From assembly GCA_032717465.1 (NCBI GenBank), contig CM064664.1:1678969-1742968 (forward strand): a stretch of 64,000 nucleotides of DNA, read 5' to 3'. The notes beneath the pieces were generated by a model, which was not told the origin of the DNA, ran no database searches, and worked only from the letters and a program-made list of their open reading frames with translations. Of the stretch, positions 1 to 11,751 are shown piece after piece. A program made the position numbers and the translations under genes. Every line of letters begins with the position of its first letter. Position 1 is the stretch's first letter. The DNA comes from Coenobita brevimanus (lineage: Eukaryota > Arthropoda > Malacostraca > Decapoda > Coenobitidae).

Positions 1-1
1 A

Positions 2-1366
2 TATGACTCCAAAGGAAAGAAAAGTGTCATTGCTTATGCCAGCCGTGTGTTAAACTCCACAGAAAAGAATTACAGTGTAATTCGTTGGGAAGCTCTAGCC
101 CTTGTCTGGTCACAAAAACATATTTGCGACATCATCTACGGTTACCCTGTTCACATCCAAACAGACCATCTTCCTCTGTGTGACCTGTTTCAGAGACATA
201 ACCTTACCGTTTGACTTGCACGTTGGGCAGTCACTGTAAATGACTATAATCCAACAATTGAATACATTCCTGAGAAGTCCAGTGTCGTAGCCATTGCCAT
301 CTCCCGGCATGTAGCCACAGTCTCGACTGGTTGTGACGTAAACTTAGCGTTCTATTATGACACACTCCATGCGTTCCAGTGTGTGGATCCTATGTGGTCT
401 CAGATCGTATATTTTCTAGAGTCCAGTGATGATTCTTCCTTGCCCAAGTTACCAGTCTCTGTATCTGATTTCACCCTCAACAATGATCTGGTCTATAAAC
501 ACTCAGTACTCAAAGGTAACAACGTACCTCTTCGCAAAGTTAAGCAACTAGTCATTCCAACAGGCTTGATTCCTGCTGCTCTTCATTTAATCCACGACAC
601 CCCACATACATCACACCCTGGCAAAGACAGAAGCTTATGGCAAGCACATCTTTCATATTATTGGCCCACTATGCAAAAGGATATAGAAGCACACTGCGAT
701 GAATGTTTATCATGTGCCCGTCATAAGGGAACAACCAGTCAACCTGCTCCTAAATTGCAATACCCAGTACCGTCAAGGCCTTGGCAAACTGTCTCTCTTG
801 ATCTTCTGAAGCTGCCTCGTACAGAATCTGGCTTCTTCTGTCTATTAGTGGTAGTCGATCATTTCTCTAGATTCGTTATCTTAGCCCCATTACATGACAA
901 ATCTGCTAATGCAGTGGCACATGCCTTCGTTAATTCCATAATGTGCCCTCTCACAACACCAGAAGTCATTCTAACTGATAATGAGTCAGAGATCAACAAT
1001 TCAGTGCTGGAAGAAATTTGTCTTCGATATGGAATTAGGAAATGCAACACAGTTGCCCATCATCCAGCCTCGAATGGCCTAGTAGAGCACCAGAATAGGA
1101 AGATGTTGGAGAGTCTGCGTCTCATAGTGGGAGATCAGACTTCCACTTGAGACAAGTGGATCCCACAGGTAGCTGCTTCAGTTAATTCATCCAACAATAG
1201 TTCAGTTGGTGAAACACGATTCTTTGTCATCTATGGCTTTGACAAAATGCTACCTTATTCATTATTGCACTCCAAACCTGATGCGATATACAATCACAAT
1301 GACTATGTGCGAGTCCACTTATCCGACTTCCAGAAAATTCATAAGTATGTTCAGGATAATCTGGCC
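2..1366 (+). pseudogene. Ty3/Gypsy pol fragment: RNase H end plus integrase
   Basis: One reading frame runs from base 2 to about 1366 with TGA stops near 210 and at 1148. The start encodes the end of an RNase H domain (VIRWEALALVW). An integrase follows: an H2C2 zinc-binding segment (HPGKDR near 615, CDECLSC near 700) and a catalytic core with Asp at 800, Asp at 977 (TDNESE) and Glu at 1085 (VEHQNR). Integrases of this family insert reverse-transcribed retrotransposon DNA. Gag, protease and RT lie off the window's left edge if present. The frame ends abruptly where the GATA-type tail of a LINE begins at 1367. It differs clearly from the Gypsy integrase at 31.3 kb, so it is another lineage. 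The copy is dead because of the two stops and the truncation. Confidence 0.9.
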
Positions 1367-2095
1367 CTTATCTATCTATCTATATACCTAAGCTGCTTCC
1401 ACCAAGGAAAGGGAGGTAGCCGAGACAGGATGACACACTCCCCATTTACTCATCCATTCAAACACATTCATTCGCATCTTAGCCCCAAAGGGGAGAAGGG
1501 ACAGATCCTCACCGCATCACACCGTACAAGGGTCAACTGCGCAATGCAATCAGTGACATCCGCAGCAGGACCCGACACCAGAGCTGGTTTACCCCTGCCA
1601 CATCATAATAGACCCATCCCCTTACCCACACCTGACCTGACTGATCAGACCAAATGCAGAAGAATATCCCCTCAGGGCTGCATCATCATTTATTCATTCA
1701 CAATTTCTCTCCATTTATTTCTGTCACGCACAGCCACTCTTCCTTGCTCAACAGACATCCCTCTCACATCCAGTGCTCTCTTCACACTGTCCATCCATCC
1801 TATTCGTGGTCTACCTCTCAGCCTTACATCTCTCACATCAGATCTAGTTATCTTTTTCACCAATTGCTCATTATCCATTCTCTCCATATGCCCAAACCAT
1901 CGGAACACCCTCTGCTCAACTCTACCAGCCATCTCCCGAACCACTCCAGTTCTCCTTCGCACTTCATCATTTCGCACTCGACCCATATGCGTCACTCCAC
2001 ACATACTCCTCATACACCTCACCTCCATTACATTCAAATTTTTCCTCTCTGCTACACCCATATTCCATGTTTCAACCCCACATAATGCAGTCGGT
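1367..2095 (-). mobile_element. LINE-B 3' fragment (copy 1)
   Basis: This is a 5'-truncated non-LTR retrotransposon on the minus strand. Its tail is a short TCTA run at 1369-1384 (ATAG on its own strand). The 1690-2061 minus frame is the C-terminal tail of a reverse transcriptase polyprotein, with the WFGHMERMD and RGRPRIGWMD motifs seen at the end of RTE-like LINE proteins. The roughly 300-bp 3' UTR between ORF and tail recurs at 19.2, 54.5 and 56.2 kb, which defines the family. No RT core remains. The tail abuts the broken Gypsy pol, so the LINE either inserted there or the junction arose by deletion. Confidence 0.8.
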
Positions 2096-3348
2096 ACCTA
2101 ACATAACCTATTTATGCCAAGGAAGATGTTCGCATTTAGTTAGCCATAGGGATACCTCTCTTCACTTCTGATGGAAGCAACAGGGAGCTAAACCCCCGAA
2201 TTTGCAGAAATCCCACTAAAACATGGACAAAACCGTCAATGCGTGTACAATCCCCTCCATACTCTTACCCACTTACCCCATTTCTGCCCTTCACTTGCTC
2301 AACGCAGGTGATGGTAAGACAGGTCATTCCCATAACAGCAGATCACCTTTGGGGAGGATGTGAAGCAGTGTGGTTAATAATGATGTGAACACCCCCCTGG
2401 CCCCTGACATAAAGAGTCTTTTCACATTCATCTTCAAAGCTGGTGTTATGACAAGGTTGGGGAGTTTACATTTAGTTAGCTGCATACCAAAAGGATGGAA
2501 AGATGTAATAAAACAAGACAATTTCTCTTTTGTAAAGTTTAATGCTTGACAGGAACATATACGCTGAGGATCACGGACTGTAGCTCTCAGGCTAGGTATA
2601 GCTCTGGCCATTTCATTTGAAACATTCACTGAGAATCCGCGCTCTCTCTTTTTTTTTTTTTTTCTTTTAATGTGGACAACGTGCGTAAAAGGTAAGTTTT
2701 TTCAGTGTCTGGTTTGATACAAGCCATGTGCTTGGTAAGGAGTCCTATGGCCGAGTGATTACACTGACAGATTGCATAGCACACAAGAAACATCCAGGTG
2801 GCACATGTTAATTTTCACTTTTTCACTTTGTATCACCCATATTTTATTTATATTTTTTCACTTTCATTCACTGGTACTGATTTCTTTTTTCTTTGCCTGC
2901 CAAGACTACAAATGAATTAGAGAAGTAATTATGACATAGAGAGCATAAAGGGGGCACACCGCACTACCTCTGGTGATAACTGGATCCCTGCTGCCCTGGT
3001 CACCCAGTGGTGGAGTTGGAGTATACTGCACAGGTGGCTCCTAACTGGTGTGGAATAGCGTGACAACGAGAGAATGCGTGAGCATGAGTCACTTCTGTGG
3101 GGGCATGGAGCACAGTGTTGTTTCTCAATTACTGACTGGGAGGACACTTAGTGCTATGCATGGAGCATCCCCCACGGCGTGATTTGTGTGTCATGATGAA
3201 GGACGTCGTTGAATTCCACCAGTCACTTCTCTGTACAAGTGAGATTGAATGTGTTTGTGGAGAAATGCCATAGATGCCGCTATTTCCCGAAGGTCGTGCG
3301 CTCACAGATCACCTACCAAGTCTGCTTCCACTATTATTTCACGGGTGA
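2096..3348. other. Unassigned intergenic stretch
   Basis: No coding or repeat family was recognised. There is a poly-T run at 2648-2663 and AT-rich sequence at 2820-2890. Short open frames here lack codon structure or recognisable motifs. Confidence 0.4.
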
Positions 3349-3356
3349 TAGTAGAG

Positions 3357-3942
3357 CAGTGGTTCTTAACCTTTTTGCCATGTTACCCCTTGGCACACCA
3401 AGATAGATCGTTACTACCCAGTACCCTATCGCACTTAAATCAGGAGAAAGAGTAGAAAAACATATTGGTACTGGTAATGTATTTTCCAGGTGATTATACA
3501 AGCTATAGAAAGAAGTCTGTATGTGGTTTTCAACTACATAAAGTGATTTTAGTAGAAAATAAACTTGATTAGATTTCTGGTGTGGTAGGTGATATTTTTT
3601 TCTAATTAGTTTTTCTATGTGTGGCTCAATTAGAGGCAATTCGCAACACATGTCAGTCAATAAGCTTACATTTTTCTCTTTTTGCATTGCAGAAAAACCC
3701 ACTCCACAGCAGTACGTAGTTGTAAAAGGCATCAGGATCTTGTGTGCTTACTATGATAGAATGTTGCATAGTTTTCCAAGCTTTATCCAGAACGTAGCCA
3801 GATCCTGCTCGTGATAATTTTTTTTATCGTCTTATAACGACAGAAAAAGACAAATCATTCAGCAAAGTTTTACCGATATTACCCTCTTGAAAATTCAAAA
3901 TTACTCCCTTGGAGATAATTAACTGCAGGTTAAGAACAATTG
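3357..3942. mobile_element. hAT-type MITE
   Basis: The ends are inverted: CAGTGGTTCTTAACCT on the left and, reverse-complemented, CAATTGTTCTTAACCT on the right. They are flanked by 8-bp near-identical direct repeats, TAGTAGAG (3349-3356) and TAGCAGAA (3943-3950). An 8-bp TSD and CAGNGGTTCTTAACC-like termini are typical of hAT elements. At 586 bp with no transposase frame it is non-autonomous. The two TSD mismatches suggest an old insertion. Confidence 0.8.
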
Positions 3943-4314
3943 TAGCAGAAAGTACTCCTCACTGAAAAAGGGGGAACCCGAACTTGCACAGAACAATGTC
4001 TCACATGTCTATAGAAGCAGTCGGGTACTGTTTAAGTGCTGCTACCGGGCATAGATGATGGTGGACAGCTCGTATCCTACTGGCTGGGATTGTGAGAGGA
4101 ACAAGCCTGAAGTCTTCTCTCTCATCTTTTGTGAGGTACCTTCGAGATGGCACTAAGGACACCACCAATCCATCCTGTACAAAGATAGTGCATGCTGGGA
4201 AGTGCACAAAGCTAAGACAGTCCCCACCGTGCCTTTCCTCTATACCAAACTCGATAGAAACTAGAAAGTGCTCACAGAGAGCATACCTTCGCCAATGTCA
4301 TTACCACTAAAAAG

Positions 4315-4848
4315 GATCTGGATCCGGATCCGTGGATATAGGATCCGGATCCAGATCCACCCCAAGATATCATCAATTCTTTCTTGGTCCATGGCCCACC
4401 TTTCCACAATATTTCACTGAAATTCATTGAAAATTTTGAAGATATTGTGTGGGATACTCTGGATCCAAGTCTGGATCTGACCCTAGGTTTAATCATTTCT
4501 TCCCTGACCAGTGGCTCACCCTTCCACTGAATTTCATCATAAGTCGTTCACAACTTTTTGAGTAATCCCGGATCCAGATCCGTGGATATAGGATCTGGAT
4601 CCACCCCCAAATTTAATCATTTCATTCATGGTCCATGGTGAACCTTTCCACAAAACTTCGCTCAAACTGACTGAAAATGTTTCCAGAAAATTGTGCGGGA
4701 TACTCTGGATCTGGATCAAAATTAAATAATTTATTCCTTGGTCCATACCCCACCTTTCCACAAAATTTAGTTCAAATCTATTCATTTTTTGAGTAATCCT
4801 GCAAACAGACAGGCAGACAGACAGACAAACCAACAAGCCAATGCAGGG
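4315..4848. repeat. GGATCC-rich higher-order tandem repeat with AGAC tail
   Basis: Two units of about 250 bp (compare CGTGGATATA at 4331 and at 4581) each contain two related sub-blocks of about 125 bp. The sub-blocks carry the phrases GGTCCATGG and CACCTTTCCAC. Every unit begins with clustered GGATCC/GGATCT palindromes. The block ends in TTTTTGAGTAATCC followed by an AGAC-rich tail at 4805-4840. It may be a multimerised short retroelement tail. No protein is recognisable. Confidence 0.6.
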
Positions 4849-4902
4849 TAAAACATAACCTCCTTGGTGGTGTAATGACAGGACCTGGGACTGTGCTATT
4901 AA

Positions 4903-5656
4903 CCCGAGGCGTCCCGTCTACGTATGGGCACATCGGAACGTTTTGTCACAGCTAGACCCATCGACGTACCGGTCGTGCAATTGCAAGGTTCATAATTTGA
5001 AAATTTTTCAATTTTCGCACGTGATTTTTGGTACGTATACACGGGACACCTTCCTCTATTCCTCTACAAGATGCCAGGCAGGGACAATGCTTTACCCCGC
5101 ATGACCTCCCCCCCCACCCCCGTACGACATTCTCTCGGCAATTCACCTGCTACCAGTGACCTGGGCAATAAAGACATTCATGGCCAGAGTGATTCCCCAA
5201 TCAATGACAATGTGGAGGACAAAGTTTAGGTAGCATTAGAGGAAGAAACAGTCAGAAATGATGATGAGGTAATGTCGCCAAAAAAGGTCAGGTATGTTGA
5301 TATGTTAGTGAGTGAATCAATGCTTATATTGCCTATATTACTGTGTGAAAACCAATATGCTCTTGTACTACATATAAATTCATACCAAATAAATAAATAA
5401 ATACAGTTTATGAGTGGTGTAAAATAGTTACCCTCCCATAGAACTCGTTTTCTTTGGAGCCAGCCTGATAGAAAACCCAGTAAGGTAAGGAGTACTGCTA
5501 TCTGTATCGAGTATTTTAAACCTCAGGTGAGCGATTTCTCTATGAATTTTCGATGTTTCTCACCAAAAGTGGAGATTTGAGCCAGAAATTTTTTTTTTCC
5601 AAATTGGTCGGGACTGGGGGGAGTCAGTGGTGGAAAATCGGTCAGGATGTGGCGGA
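4903..5656 (+). mobile_element. PB2 piggyBac-like TTAA element, copy a
   Basis: The element is bounded by TTAA at 4899-4902 and at 5657-5660. Ends begin CCCGAGGCGTCCCG on the left and, reverse-complemented, TCCGCCACATCCTGACCG on the right. It aligns by eye along its length with the PB2 copies at 27472-28233 and, split, at 25631-29020. TTAA target duplication and CCC-starting ends are hallmarks of piggyBac elements. At about 750 bp it is far shorter than an autonomous element, so it must be mobilised in trans. Confidence 0.8.
5071..5398 (+). pseudogene. Residual N-terminal ORF of PB2 element
   Basis: An ATG at 5071 opens a 52-codon frame that stops at TAG 5227-5229. The same frame then continues to a TAA near 5398. 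The C-terminal half matches the minus-strand frame 27732-27965 of PB2 copy c: both contain LEEETARND-like, LVSE and ILL-ENQY motifs and end in SYQINK before the stop. The shared frame is acidic and low in hydrophobic content. It could be the N-terminus of a piggyBac transposase left after internal deletion. No DDD catalytic region is present, so the function is inferred from context only. Confidence 0.5.
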
Positions 5657-5660
5657 TTAA

Positions 5661-8600
5661 AGGGCCTCTCTATTCCACTCAGAAACAGAGGAAAGCAGTC
5701 CAGAGGGATTGGTGGGGGCCCATAACGTTCGTAGCATATCCTCCACGAAATTCTGTGAAGGTTACAACCCGCTGGAGAAGTATCATGCATAAAAATTCAA
5801 TCTTGCTTGGAACTTCTCTGTTAGGGGGTTGGTGAGGCATGCCACTGCCAGAGACACTGGGTTGGGGCTTACCCTTTGTAGCACTCTGGTAATAAGAGTA
5901 GATTTCTCACAATCAAGGTTGAAATCGCCAACTGCGTTTAGGAGAACTTTGAATGCAGGTGAGGGAAACAGTTATATGAGTGTCAAGTTCATCCAATCCT
6001 CCTCCATCGCATTCAGGCAACCTGTCGGCATACAGTGCATCTTGGATAGGTAGAGCAGTAGCTGCATCGTGTCTCTGGTGACAAAGAGGTTCACCAGCAT
6101 GTGGCCCCACCTGAGAACCAATGAATTAAAGATATCGGTCCAGAGAGTCCATTCAGCTGAGGCCAACTTAAAACTGGATTGTGCATTGACTCTCTGGTTC
6201 TCCCCAGAAAATCCTCAACTGACAGGTACCAACAGCGATATTGAGTGAGACACTGGATTTGTTCTGTCTGTGCCAGGAAGGGCTCAGACCTTGACGTGCC
6301 ACACTGTTTGATGCAAATCACCAGCAGTTGGTTTTCCCTTTGAATTACCCTGAGTTCCCTGATATTTATGTGCTTGACACATTCTATCTTTTTCCAAGCC
6401 CCCAGGTCTTGGTGCCCCACTCATGACAGCATGCCCCAGCCTAAGTCTTAGGCACTGGTTACAGTCATAGGAGCTGGCACCATCCATCATCAAAGCAGTC
6501 TCCTGAGGCTGGCAGGAACTCAATGGAGCATGTCTCATGCGCAGCTTCCTTTTTTGCTTAAATCACCATTACCTCCCGTGGTAGGTGGCAGTAGCACAAC
6601 CTGCCAAGTTAAGTGCCCACAGCAGTGACTATCCATGTTTTCATGACATCAGGTTGACGTGAACTGTCCGAAACAAATTTTCCCGAAGGCAACATACACT
6701 GTTCGGGGAGAGATGCACTCATATTTGCCTGGTGTCCTACTCCAGTCCTAACCAGATTACTTGCTTCACAAAGATTAAGAAAGTTTTTCCATATTGATTT
6801 TGAAGCTGAGCTCCCCAGCTGAGTTGATAATTTAGCATGTATTTTAGGGACACTCCTTCTTGGTGGCAGCTGTGAGAAGCCAGCCGCTGAGATACATTAA
6901 TACGTTGATCCCCTGTGACACCAGATAATGCACCTGAACCTCTGTTAATCTGATGAAGACACGATGAACTAGGCAAAGACCAATTGGGACAAACACCAAT
7001 AGGCCAGCATGATGACTGGTAAGTATCCCCTGTGGATCAGTGCTTCTTGTTTGTTAAGTTTTGAGAAGTGGGGGCCTTGGTGCCGTTTTGTCATGCTGAA
7101 TGTATTCAGTAACGAGGCTGGTGCCTTGTCGTCCAGGCTGGTACACTTGGAGAGCTTGTAGTGACGAGGAGAAGGCGACCTCCACCATGTGAGAGAAGTT
7201 AGGACAGAGGGCGGGAGGTGTATGGTATGTGGGAGGAGAGCATATGCCTCCTCTATGGACCTGGTTAGGCTAAAAGGGAGCCTCCCAGATGATTGCTTCC
7301 CTGGCCAATCACTCCATCGTGATGAACACCATGTTTCTAACATTAATGCAGTTTGTCACTGTCTGCAATGGAGATTAATAGCAAGCATTTAAACTATTGT
7401 TGAAAATGAGATGCCAGTACCAGCACAGAACCTGAGTAGTTTGCTTGGTGACAGGTGCTAAAATCCTGAGGGATGAGCAATGACGACAGTTTCGCTGCTC
7501 TTCACTGACAACTGGAAATGGATAGGCATGACCCTGTGGGGAACTTTGTATGAATCAGTCCATTCCTCCAGACATGGAAGGAAGTAGGGTGGTGAGAGTG
7601 AGAAGGTGAACGTTTTTGAGAACACTGCCCCTTTCCAAATGCTGTGGTTGTCATGTTCTCACCTAGCCCAGGAGAAGGAGGCATCATCATCAATGCTGAG
7701 AGTGTTGTCTTCCGAAGCCATTAGTTGCACAATGCTGTCTTCTTCAGCAGACGATACAGCACTTATCACACCATTGTAGGCGTCTGTGATGGCTGTGGCA
7801 TTGGTCGTGAAAGGCCTTGCTCTCGGTTGCACCATCATGAGATAGGGGATAACTGGACTTCCTTGGTTTCCTGCACCATTAAGCTTTATCATTATTTCAT
7901 GTCATGACATTCTAATAACGATTTTTCCAAATACTCCATAAAGATTTTGATGGATGAGACCTGCACAAGCAGCTTCCAACCCTTCAGGACTAACTGCCAG
8001 TTAAGAAGCAGGACACTCACTGGGTTTGGCTATCTAGTTCTCCTCGTTCCCTTCCTCGTGTGAATGTAAGGGTGTGTAATTGTTTAAAGAGGATTCGGGA
8101 CTGCATCGGATAACCCGGTTTGGACTCCTAGTCAAGTGACTGACGAAGGATCCAGGGATGAGGATCGGAGGAACAGTGACGAAGGGGCCCTTAGGGAAAA
8201 CTAGCATCTAGTAAGAGGAGGAATGGAGACATGGGAGTAACGTGAGCTGAGTCAGTGAGGTAAGAGAGGCTGAATAATGGCAGCAATCGATCTCCCCAAT
8301 TACCTCTTGCTCCAAGGATTGTAGGTGGTGGTGAATGTGGTCTCTGCTATGGTTTGGGAGACAGTGTAGTGAGTGGGTGGGGAGTGTCGTGGTCTTTCTT
8401 CGCCTACCTCGATGCTCTGGATGGCTGGAGAGCCCAGGTGATGAATTTCGTGGTCGATACCCCAGGTGCACGGGCGTCGTCAGGGTAGTGCTGTTATGCC
8501 CCCATCTATGGCTACTGTTTTGCCCTCTAACTGTGCCTCATATGACCAGGCAGAGGTGTTGAAGGATGGAGCTGTGTCACTGGACATCTTTCACATGCAT

Positions 8601-8909
8601 TCATAGCCATCTCACTATCCTTTCATGTCAGACTGCTTCCCCTATGGTGAGCTGCTGACTTTGAGCCCTCTTCCATTGGGCTACCAGGTAGGGGTATTCC
8701 AGGAGGCTATCCAGGTTGGAAGCAGTAGACAGGGCGTCACACCATGGACAGCAGGTGCCACAACACTGGAAAATGAAGACATAGCCCTCTGTACATCAGG
8801 TGTGAGACTTACAAAGCATAAGGCCATCCCTACATAGCCTCCCAGAGCATCCTCTGAAGGAGCAGGCTGACCTTGGATTGAGATTATCAGCCTGGGAAGG
8901 AGGGATACA
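5661..8909. other. Unrecognised 3.2-kb segment
   Basis: No transposon family, tandem repeat or conserved domain was recognised. Composition is more balanced than the TE blocks around it, so it may be host intergenic or intronic DNA. One exon-like frame is listed separately. Confidence 0.3.
7663..7892 (-). CDS. Candidate exon (weak)
   Basis: A minus-strand frame starts at an ATG (7892) and stays open until a plausible 5' splice site, CTAG followed by GTGAG, at 7663/7662. The encoded segment is polar and acidic near its end (SAEEDSI, SIDDDASFSWA) and has no domain I know. No upstream acceptor or promoter stands out. The frame continues only briefly past the donor before a stop. It may be chance. 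Confidence 0.2.
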
Positions 8910-11293
8910 TAGAATCTATCTATTCTGTCTATCTATTGCAAGATGCTTCAATCCCATAAGGGGTGGCCACAAACAAATCGCCTCCATGTCACCCTGTCCC
9001 CTGCCATTTCACTGCCCTGCTCCCAGTTCACACCCACCTCTTTCACATACCTCTCCACTCCATCCCTCCATCTCATCCTTGGCCTCCCTCTTCCTCTCCC
9101 CCCTCCACCTCACTCACATACATTCTCCTCGTCATTCTCTCGCTCTCCATCCTCTCCACATGTCCAAACCACCTCAGTATGTTTCTCCTAACTCTTCCTA
9201 TCACATTCACAACCACACCACAACGTTCCTTCACTTCCTCATTTGTCAGTCTGTCCCTCCATGTTACTCCACATGCTCCCCTCAAGTAACTCATTTCCAC
9301 TGCTCTCACTCATGACTTCTGTCCCTCCAACAAGGTCCAAGCTTCACTTCAAAACGTTAGAGTTGGTATCACAGTAATGTCATGTAGTAACTTTTTTACT
9401 TACATGCTCAATTCCATCCCTACTCATCACACTACCCAAGTACTTAAACGCACTCACATTTCCCATGTCCTCCTCATCCAACCTCACGGTACATTCGCTG
9501 ACTTCATTTCTCTCCAAGACCAAACTTAACCTTTAGATTCCGTTTCTTACACACTCTCCCAGACTCTTCCACCAAGCCTTGCAGCTCCCCTTCGTCTTCA
9601 CTTAACAACACAGTACCATCTGCAAACAACAGTATAGGTAGTTTCCAAACACTACTCTTTCTCACTACGGCTACTCCAACATCCACTGCCATACCTTATA
9701 TTTCTTTTATAATCCCATCCATATACAGACTGAACAACCATGGAGACATGACACATCCTTGTTTCAATACAACCTTCAAAAAGAAAAATTCACTCAATTC
9801 ACTATCCACATGCACTGCAGCCTCAGCATCCTCATACATACTCTTTACGGCCTTCAACAACTTCCCATCTACTCCATATATTCTTAATATTTTCCACAAT
9901 CCCTGTCTATCCACCCTGTCTTATGCTTTCTCCAAATCCATTAAGGCCGCATACAACTTCTTTCCCTTCTCTAGAAACTTTTCCACTAAAGATCCAAGAA
10001 TGAATATCTGATCTACACAACCTAATCCCTTCCTAAAACCTCCCTGTTCTTCTCCAACTAATTCGTCTGTTATTTCCCCAACTCTGTCAATAAGAATCCT
10101 ACCATATACTTTTCCTATTACACTGAGAAGACAAATGCCCCTATGATTACCACACACTTCTTTTTCCTCTTTTCCTTTGTACAGGGGAATAATTATACCT
10201 GATTTCCAGTCCTGCGGGACTCTACCTTCCTCCAGGGCTAATCTGCACATCTTCCACATCCATTCTGCTACAATCTCTACCCCATGCTTCAGCATTTCAC
10301 CACACACTCCATCAATTCCTGGGGCTTTCCCCATTTTAACTTTCTTCATTGCTTCCACAACTTCCACCGTACTGATTTCTTTCTCTCTTCTCACATCCCT
10401 CCTTCTCCCAGCCATTCTCCAGCCACTTGCATTGCTTTCATTCTCTGTGTTCAACATTTCCTTAAAATATTCTCTCCATCTGCTCACTTTTTCTCCCCTC
10501 TGCATTGGTAATATATCTTTCTTATCTTTCACTCCCCAGCCAACTTCTTTGGCACCCTGTCTAACTTTACCTCTTTCCAGAACATTTTCTTACATTTCCT
10601 TCATTTTACACTCAAGTTCCTTCCAAATTCCTCATCCACTCTCTTCTTTCTCTCACTAATCTTTTCGCCTCCCTCTTCCTCTCTACATATAACTCTCTCT
10701 TCTGTCTCTCAACTTCCTCCACGCCTCTGTTTCTCATCCACTCACTATATGCTTTGTTCTTTTGTGCCACAGCCTCTCACCTCTTCAGTCCACCATGCTG
10801 TTCCCTGCACCCCCTGTCGTCTTCTCTTCACCCCACACACTACCTCACATGCTGCGCAGATTTCTTCTGTGAATATCTTGCATATACCTTCCATGTCCCC
10901 CATCTGCTCCAATCTGTATTTACCCAACTGCTCTTCCACTTCCCTCTTATATTCTGCCTTTTTTCCATCCCCCTGTAACTTTTCTACACTCCTTGTAAGA
11001 ACTACTTCCTCCTCTCCTTCCCTTCTATTTCTCCATTCTATTTGGAGTTATTTCTGACCACCACCAAGTGGTGGTCTGAAAGTCCACTCGCCTAACCTCT
11101 ATGTGTTTTTGCATCCATTACACACCTTCTCATCCTTTCATCTACACACACACATAGTCAATCATTGCCTTCCGTTCATTCAGTTCACCACTCCCCTCTC
11201 TGATCACTCACCATGTATACCTGTGGATCATTATGTGCCTGAAGAGGATATTAGCTTATTAGCTATCATCAACCCCGTCCCGGCACAAATGTC
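8910..11293 (-). mobile_element. LINE-A copy 2, 5'-truncated
   Basis: This is an RTE-like non-LTR retrotransposon on the minus strand. The GATA-type tail is at 8913-8939 and the 3' UTR matches the full-length copy at 20.7 kb. Reading upstream on the minus strand come the RT C-terminus (9073-9309; WFGHVERM), the palm region (9504-9914; GCVMSPWLF), fingers/palm (9921-10532; GKAPGIDGVCGEML, GGFRKGLGCVDQ, MDLEKA) and the linker (10745-10939). The end of the endonuclease still carries an SDHHLV motif near 11055. Similarity stops at about 11293, so most of the endonuclease is missing. Frameshifts split the protein. RTE-type elements insert by target-primed reverse transcription. Confidence 0.85.
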
Positions 11294-11747
11294 ACAGAAG
11301 CTAAAAACAATGGGCTGCTACCTCCTCCCATTTCCTCTGTCACTCTCCACGAGGGACTAGGGGAAGTTCTGCTCAAGGGAACCTCTATAGCGACATACCC
11401 CAAAAGGTGAAAGAAAATCATCAGGAACAAATAGGAGTGGGGGACAAGCAGGTTGTTGGGGGGGAAGAAAATTAAGCACGAAAATTCCTCATAGAGAAGG
11501 TACACAGGAGGCCGTTCACCCCTATTCCTAGAGGGGCGGGGTGTGGGGGTCGGTAACCACGTGGTCGAGAACGAAAAACAAAAGAACATTGGATTACCCA
11601 TGGAAAAAATCATAGCAGAAACCCAAGGCCGGCAACCAGGGCGAACATTACATAAGGTAAAGAAACTGTGAAGGATGGAGCCTGCCAGGCACACGCGAAT
11701 TGTAAGCTGCACACCATGTGGAACAGGCAATCATCAAACTAAAATCC
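11294..11747. other. Short unassigned stretch
   Basis: No recognised feature lies between the truncated LINE-A and the PB1 element. The long minus-strand open frame here (11269-11730) overlaps the LINE end and shows no motif. Confidence 0.3.
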
Positions 11748-11751
11748 TTAA

